NCBI GenBank assembly: GCA_944324085.1
Contig: CALUUX010000036.1
Coordinates: forward strand, 1 to 32,778
Direction of reading: 5' to 3'
Origin: an uncultured Mailhella sp.
Lineage (GTDB): Bacteria > Desulfobacterota > Desulfovibrionia > Desulfovibrionales > Desulfovibrionaceae
Length of the DNA: 32,778 nt
In this document: piece after piece, positions 17,093 to 24,122 of the stretch
Position numbering within the stretch: the first letter of the stretch is position 1
Layout of the letters: the number at the start of each line of letters is the position of its first letter
Position numbers and translations under genes: made by a program
The notes under the pieces: model-generated
Seen by the model: the letters and a program-made list of their open reading frames with translations, nothing else
Told to the model about the DNA's origin: nothing
The model's database searches: none

Positions 17093-17165
17093 AAAAAAGC
17101 CCCGCTTCGTCGAACCGATCCTGCTCCTGACAGGAACGGCGATCGAAGCGGGGCCGTATTTTTAA
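17093..17165 (+). terminator. Terminator after alaA
   Basis: GCCCCGCTTCG (17099-17109) pairs perfectly with CGAAGCGGGGC (17144-17154). The long loop itself contains a TCCTG/CAGGA hairpin. T5 follows, and A6 precedes the stem, so it may also act on the minus strand. Confidence 0.8.
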
Positions 17166-17328
17166 TTGAACGGCGAGGGATTCCCTGTTCTATGCCGCGA
17201 ACCGTGAGGCGGATGGAGGAGAACCGTCTCCATGGGGGAGAAGGAAACGCGAACGCTCGACCAGGTGGGGGAGCCGGAGTTTTTGTCATTTTCCTCACGG
17301 CAAACGTCAAAGAAAGGAACGGGGTTCG

Positions 17329-17577
17329 TTATTGCTTGCACGCCGCGGTGGCGATCCAGCTGACGACTTCGCCCTTTGAAGGCACGCGGCCCGCGCTGAC
17401 GACGGATCCGTCTATAGACACGGCGGGCGTGCTGAGAACGCCCGCAGCCATCATCTCGCGCAGGTCAGAGACTTTTTCCACCGTGACGGAAACGCCGGAA
17501 GCCTCCGCCGCTTCACGGACGATCTGTTCCGTTTCCTTGCACTTGGCGCAGCCTGGACCGAAAACTTTGACGATCAT
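17329..17577 (-). CDS. Small thioredoxin-fold protein (redox-active disulfide protein 2 type)
   Basis: This 82-residue protein reads MIVKVFGPGCAKCKETEQIV, giving a CxxC active site at Cys10/Cys13 (CAKC), and has the cis-Pro segment GVLSTPAVSIDG typical of thioredoxin_3 proteins. It is about the right length for the family (75-85). The start at 17577 follows GGGAG 7 nt upstream; a longer frame to 17658 overlaps the permease gene end and lacks family support. It is the third gene after arsR and the UPF0718 permease, so it probably supplies thiols for that system. Partner and substrate are not known. Confidence 0.9.
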   Translation of the reverse strand: MIVKVFGPGCAKCKETEQIVREAAEASGVSVTVEKVSDLREMMAAGVLSTPAVSIDGSVVSAGRVPSKGEVVSWIATAACKQ

Positions 17578-17621
17578 GACAATACTCCCGTGAGAAAGAG
17601 GATATGCCGCGCGAAGCGGCG

Positions 17622-18710
17622 TTAGAAGAGAACGCCTTGAAGGGCGTTGAGCAGCCACCCCGTAAGGGTGAACATGCCCCAGAGGTAGCCGAGAAAAGTG
17701 GCCTGGAGTCGGACGGTCATCACCTGCCGAAGCATGATGACTTCAGGAATGCTGGCGGCCACCGCGCTCATGCAGAAAGCCATGGTGGTGCCTATGGGCA
17801 TACCCTTGGTGAGAAGGCCTTCCATAACGGGCACGATGCCGGTGACATTGGAGTAGAGGGGGATGCCTACGAACACCGCCACTGGTACGGTCCACCATTG
17901 GCCGGCGCCGAGGTTTTCGGCAAACCAGTTTGCGGGGACGAGGCCGTGCAGGGCCGCGCCTATGCCGACGCCCACGATAACCCATTTCCAGACGCGGCGA
18001 AAAATAGAGGTCATTTCTCCCCATGCGAAGTTGTGCCGTTGCCGCACGGAGAGCTTCTGCCTTGTCGCGGTCAGCGGCCGTATGGGCGTTTTCATTGATT
18101 CGAGCACAAAGGGCTGGAGCCAGCGGCCGGCGCGCAGCGCGTCCATGAACAGGCCGCCGAGCATGCCGGCCGTTATGCCTATGGCCACATAGGCCACCGT
18201 AAACTTCCAGCCCAGCAGTCCCCACAGAAGCACTACGGCGATTTCATTGATGATGGGAGACGTGATGAGAAAGGACATGGTGATGCCGATGGGAATGCCC
18301 GCTGATGTGAAGCCGAGAAAGAGCGGCACGCTGGAACAGGAGCAGAAGGGTGTGATGGCGCCGAACGCGGCGCCGAGGGCGTAGCCGAGACCGCGTTTTT
18401 TTCCAGACAGAAAGTCTCGCACGCGTTCCGCGTTCAGGGACGCGCGCAACCAGGAAATGACGTAGATGAGCGCGATGAGAAGAAGCAGAATTTTGACCGT
18501 GTCGTACAGAAAGAATTCCAGCGCGGATCCGAGGTGGGAGTCGCGCGGCAGGGCGAGCGCGTCGTAGACCAGCCATGAGGAAAGACGCTGAATGCAGGAG
18601 TACGCCGTCCACCAGAGAGAGGCGAGAACGACGATGGCCGCGCCGTAGCGCGGAAGCCAGGCGTCGTTCCAGAGCCCGCGTGTTTTGGCGCGGCTGTTGG
18701 TGTCGTTCAT
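17622..18710 (-). CDS. UPF0718/DUF318-family permease
   Basis: This 362-residue membrane protein has about eight to ten hydrophobic segments. It carries the family signature TPFCSCSSVPLFLGF (about 122-136) with paired Cys, then SFLITSPIINEIAV, and a second internal half with GIPLYSNVTGIVPVMEGLL and FCMSAVAASIPEV. A cytoplasmic loop separates the halves (about 205-240). One characterised branch of the family is ArsP, an exporter of trivalent organoarsenicals; other members have no assigned substrate. AAAGGAGA precedes the ATG. It lies between arsR and the mini-thioredoxin gene. Metalloid or thiol-compound export is inferred from this context. Confidence 0.88.
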   Translation of the reverse strand: MNDTNSRAKTRGLWNDAWLPRYGAAIVVLASLWWTAYSCIQRLSSWLVYDALALPRDSHLGSALEFFLYDTVKILLLLIALIYVISWLRASLNAERVRDFLSGKKRGLGYALGAAFGAITPFCSCSSVPLFLGFTSAGIPIGITMSFLITSPIINEIAVVLLWGLLGWKFTVAYVAIGITAGMLGGLFMDALRAGRWLQPFVLESMKTPIRPLTATRQKLSVRQRHNFAWGEMTSIFRRVWKWVIVGVGIGAALHGLVPANWFAENLGAGQWWTVPVAVFVGIPLYSNVTGIVPVMEGLLTKGMPIGTTMAFCMSAVAASIPEVIMLRQVMTVRLQATFLGYLWGMFTLTGWLLNALQGVLF

Positions 18711-18734
18711 GAAGATTCTCCTTTGAAATGATAG

Positions 18735-18760
18735 TTGTTGAATAATTGAAATATAGTCCG
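18735..18760 (-). promoter_or_regulatory. Second ArsR-like half-site cluster upstream of the permease
   Basis: The plus strand reads TTGAATAATTGAAATATAG. Its TTGAAATAT (18746-18754) also occurs in the arsR promoter site at 19152-19160. It sits in the AT-rich 68-nt gap between arsR and the permease gene, and on the minus strand includes a TATATT that could be a -10 box. Confidence 0.35.
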
Positions 18761-18778
18761 CGAATAACGACGACGCGC

Positions 18779-19129
18779 TCAGCGCGTGGGCAGAAAGCGC
18801 GGATCGACGCTACTTTGTTCCCGAAATTTTCGGCAGCACTCCGGATTTCCGGAGCAACATTCCGACGTAAGATAGGCGATGACGTCCAGCATGAGGGGAA
18901 TGGACGCTTTATATCGGATGAAACGTCCTTCTCGTTCGGCGGTGACGAGTCCGCTTTGCGTCAACGCCTTCAGATGAAACGAAAGATTGGTGGCGGGAAT
19001 GTCGAGAAGTCGGGCGACGTCGCCGGCTACGAGTCCGTCCGGCGCGTTCCTGACAAGCAGACGGAACACGTCGAGGCGCACGTCCGACGAAAGGGCTTCA
19101 AAGAGTTTGCTGGCTTTCCTGCTTTCCAT
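18779..19129 (-). CDS. arsR: ArsR/SmtB-family metalloregulator
   Basis: This 116-residue winged helix-turn-helix repressor shows LFEALSSDVRLDVFRLL, then VAGDVARLLDIPATNLSFHLKAL (recognition helix about 44-56) and the wing TAEREGRFIRYKAS. The C-terminal part has two vicinal Cys pairs, Cys91-Cys92 and Cys98-Cys99 (ECC-GNPECC), a likely trivalent metalloid site differing from the classical CVC site of plasmid ArsR. It heads the operon with the permease and mini-thioredoxin genes. No Shine-Dalgarno sequence precedes ATG 19129; a leaderless transcript is possible. Self-repression through the 19141-19165 site is inferred. Confidence 0.9.
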   Translation of the reverse strand: MESRKASKLFEALSSDVRLDVFRLLVRNAPDGLVAGDVARLLDIPATNLSFHLKALTQSGLVTAEREGRFIRYKASIPLMLDVIAYLTSECCSGNPECCRKFREQSSVDPRFLPTR

Positions 19130-19136
19130 GGACGGG

Positions 19137-19165
19137 ACAGTTCAATAAAACTTGAAATATGTCAA
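19137..19165 (-). promoter_or_regulatory. arsR promoter with overlapping operator
   Basis: On the minus strand a perfect TTGACA (19165-19160) is followed by a 17-nt spacer and a weak AACTGT (19142-19137). The inverted repeat TTCAA-N6-TTGAA (19141-19156) lies in the spacer and overlaps the -10 box by two bases, the expected place for ArsR repression. The predicted transcript start is at or next to the ATG. Confidence 0.6.
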
Positions 19166-19221
19166 GAGTCCTGGAACGACATTTTTGAAAGAGGGAAGCG
19201 GGAAGAAAATCGGCTGGGAAG

Positions 19222-19260
19222 AAAACAAAAAAGCCCGGAACTTCCGCACGTTCCGGGCTT
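19222..19260 (-). terminator. Intrinsic terminator after tRNA-Phe
   Basis: AAGCCCGGAAC (19231-19241) pairs perfectly with GTTCCGGGCTT (19250-19260); on the minus strand T-rich sequence follows. Confidence 0.9.
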
Positions 19261-19266
19261 AAAATA

Positions 19267-19342
19267 TGGTGCCGAGGGACAGAATCGAACTGCCCACACG
19301 GGGATTTTCAGTCCCCTGCTCTACCAACTGAGCTACCTCGGC
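19267..19342 (-). tRNA. tRNA-Phe (anticodon GAA)
   Basis: On the minus strand it folds as a full cloverleaf. The acceptor stem GCCGAGG pairs with CCTCGGC. The D-arm reads GCTCAGTTGGTAGAGC. The anticodon stem GGGGA/TCCCC has loop CTGAAAA. The T-arm loop TTCGATT lies between GGCAG and CTGTC. The discriminator is A and CCA is encoded (19269-19267). Confidence 0.97.
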
Positions 19343-19354
19343 ACGACGAAAGAC

Positions 19355-19413
19355 TTTGTATAGGAAGCCGCGACGTTTGGCAAGAGGAAAAACGGCGTTT
19401 CCGTAAAATTTTT
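19355..19413 (-). promoter_or_regulatory. tRNA-Phe promoter with A/T tract
   Basis: On the minus strand TTGCCA (19383-19378), a 17-nt spacer and TACAAA (19360-19355), with an AAAAATTTT tract (19413-19405) upstream of the -35 box. The remaining sequence up to 19592 shows nothing recognisable. Confidence 0.55.
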
Positions 19414-19592
19414 CATTTTCGCGCCGGAAAAGAGAAAAGCGGAGCGGAAACTTCCGAGAAACGGGAACCGCGCGTTTCAGAACGGCGTCGCGTGGACGCG
19501 GAAGGGAGAGGGACGGTTTGCGTTTTTTCGTGAGGGAAAGGAACGGAGGGGACGCGGTCGCGGAACTTGTTTTCGATCCGCAGGGCGCGTGG

Positions 19593-20477
19593 CTACAGTT
19601 CTCCCCGGGAGAACCGCAGTATCATGTCCATGGTGAGGGAGGAGAGGTCGGGGCAGGGAGGAAGGGCGTCGCGTTTCACCCAGACGGCTTCGGAGAGTTC
19701 CGAGGTGTCAAGGCACACGCGATCGGAGCCGTCAAGCTCGGCTGTGAAGCCTATGGCCAGCGTGCCGGAAAGTCCCCATGGCTGACTTCCCACATAGCGC
19801 AGGCGTTTGATTTTTAGTCCCGTTTCTTCCATGACTTCGCGCGCGGCAGCTTGTTCCGCCGTTTCTCCGATTTCCACGAAGCCGGCCACCAGTACGAATC
19901 TCGGCGCGCCGGCTCTGGCGTAACGGGTGAGCAGCAGCCGGTCCTTGTCGGTGACGGCCACAATGACGCAGGGAGCGATGACGGGATATTCGACGTTTCC
20001 GCACGCGGGGCAGAGCATGGCACGTTCGCGTTCGGAGCGGCGCAGCGCGGATCCGCAGCGGCCGCAGAAGCGTCGCGCGTCATACCATCGGGAAAGATGC
20101 AGGGCCGTGGCGGCCGCCAGAGGCAACGGACTGGGCAAAGGGCGCAGCGCGGAAGGAGGCGTGCGTCGCCAGCCTTCGGGGACGGACAGGGAGGCTTCCG
20201 AATCGCGCAGCGCAAGAAAGAACCGACGTTCGTCCGCAAGGCTCCCTTCGTCCTCGTCGCAGGAAGCGTTTTCGTCGCGGATGACGCGGAACGCGTAGAT
20301 CAGCGATGTATTATCTGAAGGCGACCAGGCTCGCCACTCCTCGACGCATGGCAGACGCGGTTCGTTTTCCGCGAGAAGAATCCCCTCGGCGGTGAGATCC
20401 AGGACGAGGTCGCGGACGTCAGGTTCTATGGGGAGAAAAGCGTTGTCGAGACGCCAGGGGGCGATGTCCTGAATCAT
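19593..20477 (-). CDS. nudC: NudC-like NAD+ diphosphatase / Nudix hydrolase
   Basis: This 294-residue protein has an N-terminal domain, a zinc ribbon (Cys138, Cys141, Cys156, Cys159) and a perfect Nudix box, G199-x5-E205-x7-RE-V-MEETGL. Such enzymes cleave NAD(H) to NMN(H) and AMP and can remove NAD caps from RNA. The family specificity motif SQPWPFPxS appears here as SQPWGLSG (231-238), so only the first half is kept. ATG 20477 overlaps the HAD gene stop (ATGA), and AGGA precedes it. It is the third gene of the GNAT-HAD-nudC operon. Nudix hydrolase is certain; exact substrate is less so. Confidence 0.9.
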   Translation of the reverse strand: MIQDIAPWRLDNAFLPIEPDVRDLVLDLTAEGILLAENEPRLPCVEEWRAWSPSDNTSLIYAFRVIRDENASCDEDEGSLADERRFFLALRDSEASLSVPEGWRRTPPSALRPLPSPLPLAAATALHLSRWYDARRFCGRCGSALRRSERERAMLCPACGNVEYPVIAPCVIVAVTDKDRLLLTRYARAGAPRFVLVAGFVEIGETAEQAAAREVMEETGLKIKRLRYVGSQPWGLSGTLAIGFTAELDGSDRVCLDTSELSEAVWVKRDALPPCPDLSSLTMDMILRFSRGEL

Positions 20478-21130
20478 GCGTCCGCGTCCTGTTTTTCGAG
20501 CCAGCGGCGCACGGCGAAAAGGTCGGGAAACACGCGGAGCGCGTGTCGCGTCATGACGTCGTCGGGAGGAATCATGTCGGGAACGAGCAGGGCTTTCATG
20601 CCCGCGGCGTCGGCGGAAAGGATGCCGTTGCGGGAATCCTCCACGGCGTAGGTTCGCGCGGGGTCGACGCCGAGTTCCGCGCAGGCCCGGAGATAGATGT
20701 CCGGCGCGGGCTTGCTGGCGGTGAGCATGTCGCCGCAGACGAGGGCGTCGAAATAGCGGCCCATGCCGGTGATGTCCATGTTGCGGCGCACGTTGACTTC
20801 GCGCGAGGAGCTGGCGAGGCCGGTTTTCCATCCGTTTTTCTTGAGCCATTCGAGCAGTTCCATGACTCCGGGCTTGAGAGGCACGCCGTCTTTTGTGAAT
20901 TCCATGTAATAGACGCGCGTGCGGTCGCGGAAATCCTGATAGTCCACGCGGCCGCCGTACGCGGCGTCGAATCGTTCGCGCGTGCTGGCATGCGTCGAGC
21001 CGACGCAATGGAAAAACAGGTCGCGCAGGCCGTCAAGGCCGAGATCGCGCCCCACGCTTTCCCACGAGCGCAAAACGATCCGTTCGGAGTCTATGAGGAC
21101 TCCGTCCATGTCGAAAACGATGGCGGGCAT
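20474..21130 (-). CDS. HAD-superfamily (subfamily IA) phosphatase
   Basis: This 218-residue protein resembles beta-phosphoglucomutase/phosphoglycolate phosphatase proteins. Motif I is FDMDGVLID (Asp7 nucleophile, Asp9 acid/base), motif II is LASSS, motif III is the Lys in SKPAPDIY, and motif IV is VEDSRNGILSA. A helical cap sits between motifs I and II (about 16-85). The acceptor substrate cannot be predicted; small sugar phosphates are typical. It starts 3 nt after the GNAT gene and overlaps nudC by 4 nt, so the three are surely co-transcribed. Confidence 0.9.
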   Translation of the reverse strand: MPAIVFDMDGVLIDSERIVLRSWESVGRDLGLDGLRDLFFHCVGSTHASTRERFDAAYGGRVDYQDFRDRTRVYYMEFTKDGVPLKPGVMELLEWLKKNGWKTGLASSSREVNVRRNMDITGMGRYFDALVCGDMLTASKPAPDIYLRACAELGVDPARTYAVEDSRNGILSADAAGMKALLVPDMIPPDDVMTRHALRVFPDLFAVRRWLEKQDADA

Positions 21131-21133
21131 GAT

Positions 21134-21712
21134 TTACGCCTCAGGCAGAGGACGCTCCACCAGCGGAAGGCGGTAAATCCGCCCCACGCGCGTGAATTCG
21201 CCGTTGTCGCTGGGAAACGTGTAATTGCCGATGACCGCGCCGAGTCTGTCGTACAGGGGGAACGCCTTGGGGTGACTGGTTTTCAGATACACGGCCGTGT
21301 AGCCCTGATCGGCGTAGAAGGGCATGATGAGATCGCGCAGCCAGAACGTGCCGTTGCCGCGTCCGGCGGGGGCGATGTGGAAATAGCTGAGCAGAGCCAC
21401 CTGATCCAGCGGGTCGGAAATGGACAGTCCGGAACATGCATAGATTTTCGGATCAATCGCTCCGTGGGTCATCATCACCATGCCGAGCTGTTCGCCGTCG
21501 CGGCGCAGGGTATGGAAGTCCATGACGAGACCGGGCGTTTGGCGGAAATCGTGGATGATTTTGCAGCAGTGATGCACCTCGTTGTAATCGTCCCAGGTTT
21601 CCGTGAGGAGTTTTTCCTTCATGTTTTCCAGCAGGGACACGAGAAACTTGCCTTCGAACGTGTCACTGAAGCAGAATTCCAGATCGTCTTTGCGGTAAAG
21701 CACCGTGGTCAT
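21134..21712 (-). CDS. GNAT-like N-acetyltransferase
   Basis: This 192-residue protein has a GNAT-like second half: LLSYFHIAPAGRGNGTFWLRDLI resembles the acetyl-CoA-binding motif A (Q/RxxGxG/A appears as AGRGNG), followed by YTAVYLKTSHPKAFPLYDRLGA. The first 80 residues match nothing I recognise. The start at 21712 is supported by AAGGAGG at 7 nt; the frame is open to 21739 but lacks a better signal. It is the first gene of the operon with the HAD phosphatase and nudC. Substrate unknown. Confidence 0.7.
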   Translation of the reverse strand: MTTVLYRKDDLEFCFSDTFEGKFLVSLLENMKEKLLTETWDDYNEVHHCCKIIHDFRQTPGLVMDFHTLRRDGEQLGMVMMTHGAIDPKIYACSGLSISDPLDQVALLSYFHIAPAGRGNGTFWLRDLIMPFYADQGYTAVYLKTSHPKAFPLYDRLGAVIGNYTFPSDNGEFTRVGRIYRLPLVERPLPEA

Positions 21713-21739
21713 GGCTCGCCTCCTTGGCAATGTGCCCAT

Positions 21740-21767
21740 CTTGTACGCGGCCCGGCCGCGCTGTCAA
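21740..21767 (-). promoter_or_regulatory. Promoter of the GNAT-HAD-nudC operon with palindromic spacer
   Basis: On the minus strand a perfect TTGACA (21767-21762), a 16-nt spacer and TACAAG (21745-21740). The spacer holds a perfect 15-bp palindrome, CGCGGCC-C-GGCCGCG (21746-21760). Confidence 0.55.
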
Positions 21768-21869
21768 GCGGGAGACCCGCGCAACCTCGCCGAAACAAGG
21801 GAAAAACGCGGCCTCAACGGCGGCTGACGCCTCGCGTGGGAAAAGAAAGGCGCGTCGGAGCGGAGCGCG

Positions 21870-22811
21870 TTACGGACGCAGAGAGAGAAATTCCCTGACG
21901 ATTGTTTCCAACTCGCGGTATTCTCCCGGTCGGCTCCAGCGTATGCGTTTGTCCGCGCGGAACCATGTCCATTGTCGCTTGGCGTAGGCGCGGGTGTTGC
22001 GGGCCCAGAGTTCCACGCATTCCGGCAGGGTCAGCCTGCCTTGCAGAAAGGCGGCCGTTTCGGCGCAGCCGATGCCCGTCCAGCCGGGGGCGTCGGTGTC
22101 GGGGCACCGCTCGAGGGCGCGACGGGCTTCGTCGAGGGCTCCGGCTTGAAGCATGAGTTCGATGCGTCGCTCAAGGAAAGGCGCGAGCTCGGCCAGCGGC
22201 AGGCCTATGCCGAGACGAAGAACGTCGTACGCGGCGGGCGGCGGGGTTTGATTATGCCACCAGGTAAACGTTTTTCCAGTGCCTTCCCATACTTCCAGCG
22301 CGCGCACGTTGCGTTGACTGTCGTTGGGATGGATTCTGGCGGCGTACTCCGGATCCACGGCGGCGAGACGGGCGTGCAGAGCGGGCGCGCCTCGCTCTTC
22401 ACATTCCCGGGTGAGGCGTTCGCCGATGGCCGGATCCACGGCGGGAATGGGAGCTATGCCGTCCAGCAGGGCGCGGAGGTAGAAGCCGGTGCCGCCCACC
22501 AGGATGGGCACGCGACCTTCGGTCAGCGTTTCGCGAAGGGCGGCTTCGGCCGCGTCCGCCCACTGACCGGCGGAGATTTTTTGGGTGGTTTCCAGCCAGC
22601 CGTAGAGCTTGTGCGGACAGACATCGCGTTCTTCTTTCGAGGGCTGCGCCGTGATGATGGGAAAATCGCGATACACCTGTCTGGAATCGGCGTTGATGAC
22701 CGCGGCCGGTCGACCGGCCTTTTTCAGCATGGAGGCCAGATGCAGGGCTGCGGCCGTCTTGCCGGACCCCGTAGGGCCCATGAGGCAGAGCGCGCGGGGC
22801 AGTGCGCTCAT
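21870..22811 (-). CDS. miaA: tRNA dimethylallyltransferase
   Basis: This 313-residue enzyme adds the isopentenyl group to A37 of tRNAs reading UNN codons. It shows the P-loop GPTGSGKT (12-19), INADSRQVYRDFPIITAQP, the catalytic-region LVGGTGFYLRALLDG and the C-terminal AYAKRQWTWFR. Length is normal. ATG 22811 overlaps the coaD stop (ATGA) and has GAGGAGC upstream; a longer frame to 22874 lies inside coaD. It is the last gene of the rsmD-coaD-miaA operon. The tRNA-Phe in this window, reading UUY with A37 in an AAAA loop, is a predicted substrate. Confidence 0.96.
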   Translation of the reverse strand: MSALPRALCLMGPTGSGKTAAALHLASMLKKAGRPAAVINADSRQVYRDFPIITAQPSKEERDVCPHKLYGWLETTQKISAGQWADAAEAALRETLTEGRVPILVGGTGFYLRALLDGIAPIPAVDPAIGERLTRECEERGAPALHARLAAVDPEYAARIHPNDSQRNVRALEVWEGTGKTFTWWHNQTPPPAAYDVLRLGIGLPLAELAPFLERRIELMLQAGALDEARRALERCPDTDAPGWTGIGCAETAAFLQGRLTLPECVELWARNTRAYAKRQWTWFRADKRIRWSRPGEYRELETIVREFLSLRP

Positions 22812-23386
22812 GAGCGGAGCTCCTCGCCGGGACATTCGAGCGACGCGTCGTCGTCCATGTCCGCGCGGCCGCAATCGGACTCGCCAGGCCAGGATTCCGG
22901 AAGTCCGTAGGCGCGGCGCAGCCGGGGGATGACGGTGGGCGGCACGAGACAGCGAACGTCGCCGCCCAGCGAGGCTACGTTGCGGATGTTGGTGGAGCTT
23001 ATGTACATCCAGCGCAGATCGGACATGAGGAATATGGTCTGCACGTCATGCTGCAGTTTGCGGTTCATGAGAGCCATCTGAAATTCGTAGTCGAAATCCG
23101 AAACGGCGCGCAGACCGCGCAGAATGGCCTTTGCGCCCACGCTGGACGCAAAATCCACGAGCAGACCGGCGAAAGGCATGACCTTCACGCCGGGAATCCC
23201 CTCGAACACTTCCTTCACGATGGCCACGCGTTCTTCGAGACTGAAGAGCGGGTGCTTGCCGCAGTCCTGCGCCACGGCCACGATGACGGTGTCGAAAAGT
23301 TCCAGACCTCGGCGGATGATGCATTCGTGTCCGTTGGTGAGCGGGTCAAAGGTGCCGGGATAGATGGCTATACGTTCTTCACCCAT
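22808..23386 (-). CDS. coaD: Phosphopantetheine adenylyltransferase
   Basis: This 192-residue enzyme performs the fourth step of coenzyme A synthesis. It shows PGTFDPLTNGH (10-20, the TxGH-type nucleotide motif), RGLRAVSDFDYEFQMALMN and the ISSTNIR signature (129-135). The family is usually about 160 residues; here a 30-residue tail follows, rich in Asp/Glu with two Cys and probably disordered, and encoded partly by the region that overlaps miaA. It overlaps rsmD by 19 nt and miaA by 4 nt; rsmD-coaD pairing is common in bacteria. Confidence 0.96.
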   Translation of the reverse strand: MGEERIAIYPGTFDPLTNGHECIIRRGLELFDTVIVAVAQDCGKHPLFSLEERVAIVKEVFEGIPGVKVMPFAGLLVDFASSVGAKAILRGLRAVSDFDYEFQMALMNRKLQHDVQTIFLMSDLRWMYISSTNIRNVASLGGDVRCLVPPTVIPRLRRAYGLPESWPGESDCGRADMDDDASLECPGEELRS

Positions 23387-23928
23387 ACCAGAATCCTTGT
23401 GTTGCCGTACAGGCGTTCCGCTTCGAGGCGGAGATCATACTGGGCGTCGGCCCGGAGAGGCAGTCCTTTTTCCACTTCCGCGACGAGGAAACCGTCGTCG
23501 GCGAGCCAGCCCTGGCGCATGATGTTCTTCAGCGTGGGCTTGAAGAGCGCGGCCCCGTAGGGAGGGTCCACGCAGATGAGCTGGCAGGGTTCGGCCGGAC
23601 GGCGGGCGGTGACGCGCAGGGCGTCTTCCTCATGAATGGCGCATCGTTCGGCAAGGCCGAGGTTGGCGGCGTTTTTGCGCAGACATTCCGCGGCCTTGTG
23701 ATCCTTTTCGATAAAGTCGGCGAAGCGCGCGCCGCGGCTCAGGGCTTCGAATCCAAGACTTCCGCTGCCCGCGAACACGTCGAGAACGCGCACCGCGCCC
23801 CAGACGACGCCGCGGGATTCAAGCATGGAAAACAGGGATTCGCGGACCTTTCCCATGGCGGGTCTGTAGCCCGGACCGGTAACGGTTTGGAGCGTCCGTC
23901 CGCGGCAGGCTCCGGCAATGATTCGCAT
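23368..23928 (-). CDS. rsmD: 16S rRNA (guanine(966)-N2)-methyltransferase
   Basis: This 186-residue class I methyltransferase modifies G966 of 16S rRNA. It begins MRIIAGACRGRTL, as is typical of RsmD. RPAMGKVRESLFSML, the SAM-binding LDVFAGSGSLGFEALSRGA (49-67) and the catalytic DPPY (121-124) follow. Length is usual. AGGAAA precedes the ATG. It is the first gene of rsmD-coaD-miaA; its last 19 nt are also the start of coaD. Confidence 0.95.
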   Translation of the reverse strand: MRIIAGACRGRTLQTVTGPGYRPAMGKVRESLFSMLESRGVVWGAVRVLDVFAGSGSLGFEALSRGARFADFIEKDHKAAECLRKNAANLGLAERCAIHEEDALRVTARRPAEPCQLICVDPPYGAALFKPTLKNIMRQGWLADDGFLVAEVEKGLPLRADAQYDLRLEAERLYGNTRILVWVKNV

Positions 23929-23947
23929 GGAATGTTTCCTGAAAAGA

Positions 23948-24110
23948 GGCGCGGCTCAAGCGCGCGCCGGAAAAACGGTTTTTCCGGGATAAGGGTTGCC
24001 GCGTCGCGTGCGACGCGAGAAGAGGCGTTTTGTCCGATCCGGAAGCGGGTCTGACGCGTTTGTCGCCGACGCGCGGCGTTCCGGAAAGAGGAAAGACGCT
24101 CCGGAACGCC
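23948..24110 (-). other. Hairpin-rich gap between the MBL gene and rsmD
   Basis: The minus-strand gap holds several inverted repeats. GGCGTTCCGGA/TCCGGAACGCC (24075-24085 with 24100-24110) has no U-run. CCGGAAAAAC/GTTTTTCCGG (23968-23988) has 10-bp arms. GGCGCG/CGCGCC (23948-23953 with 23963-23968) is followed on the minus strand by TCTTTTC. Termination of the MBL transcript is likely spread over this region. Confidence 0.35.
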
Positions 24111-24122
24111 GGAAAAGGTTCA

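Noticed and set aside
19593..21008. 471-codon frame extending nudC far upstream
   Set aside because: The added part is a shadow of the HAD gene in another frame; nudC starts at 20477 with an ATGA overlap.
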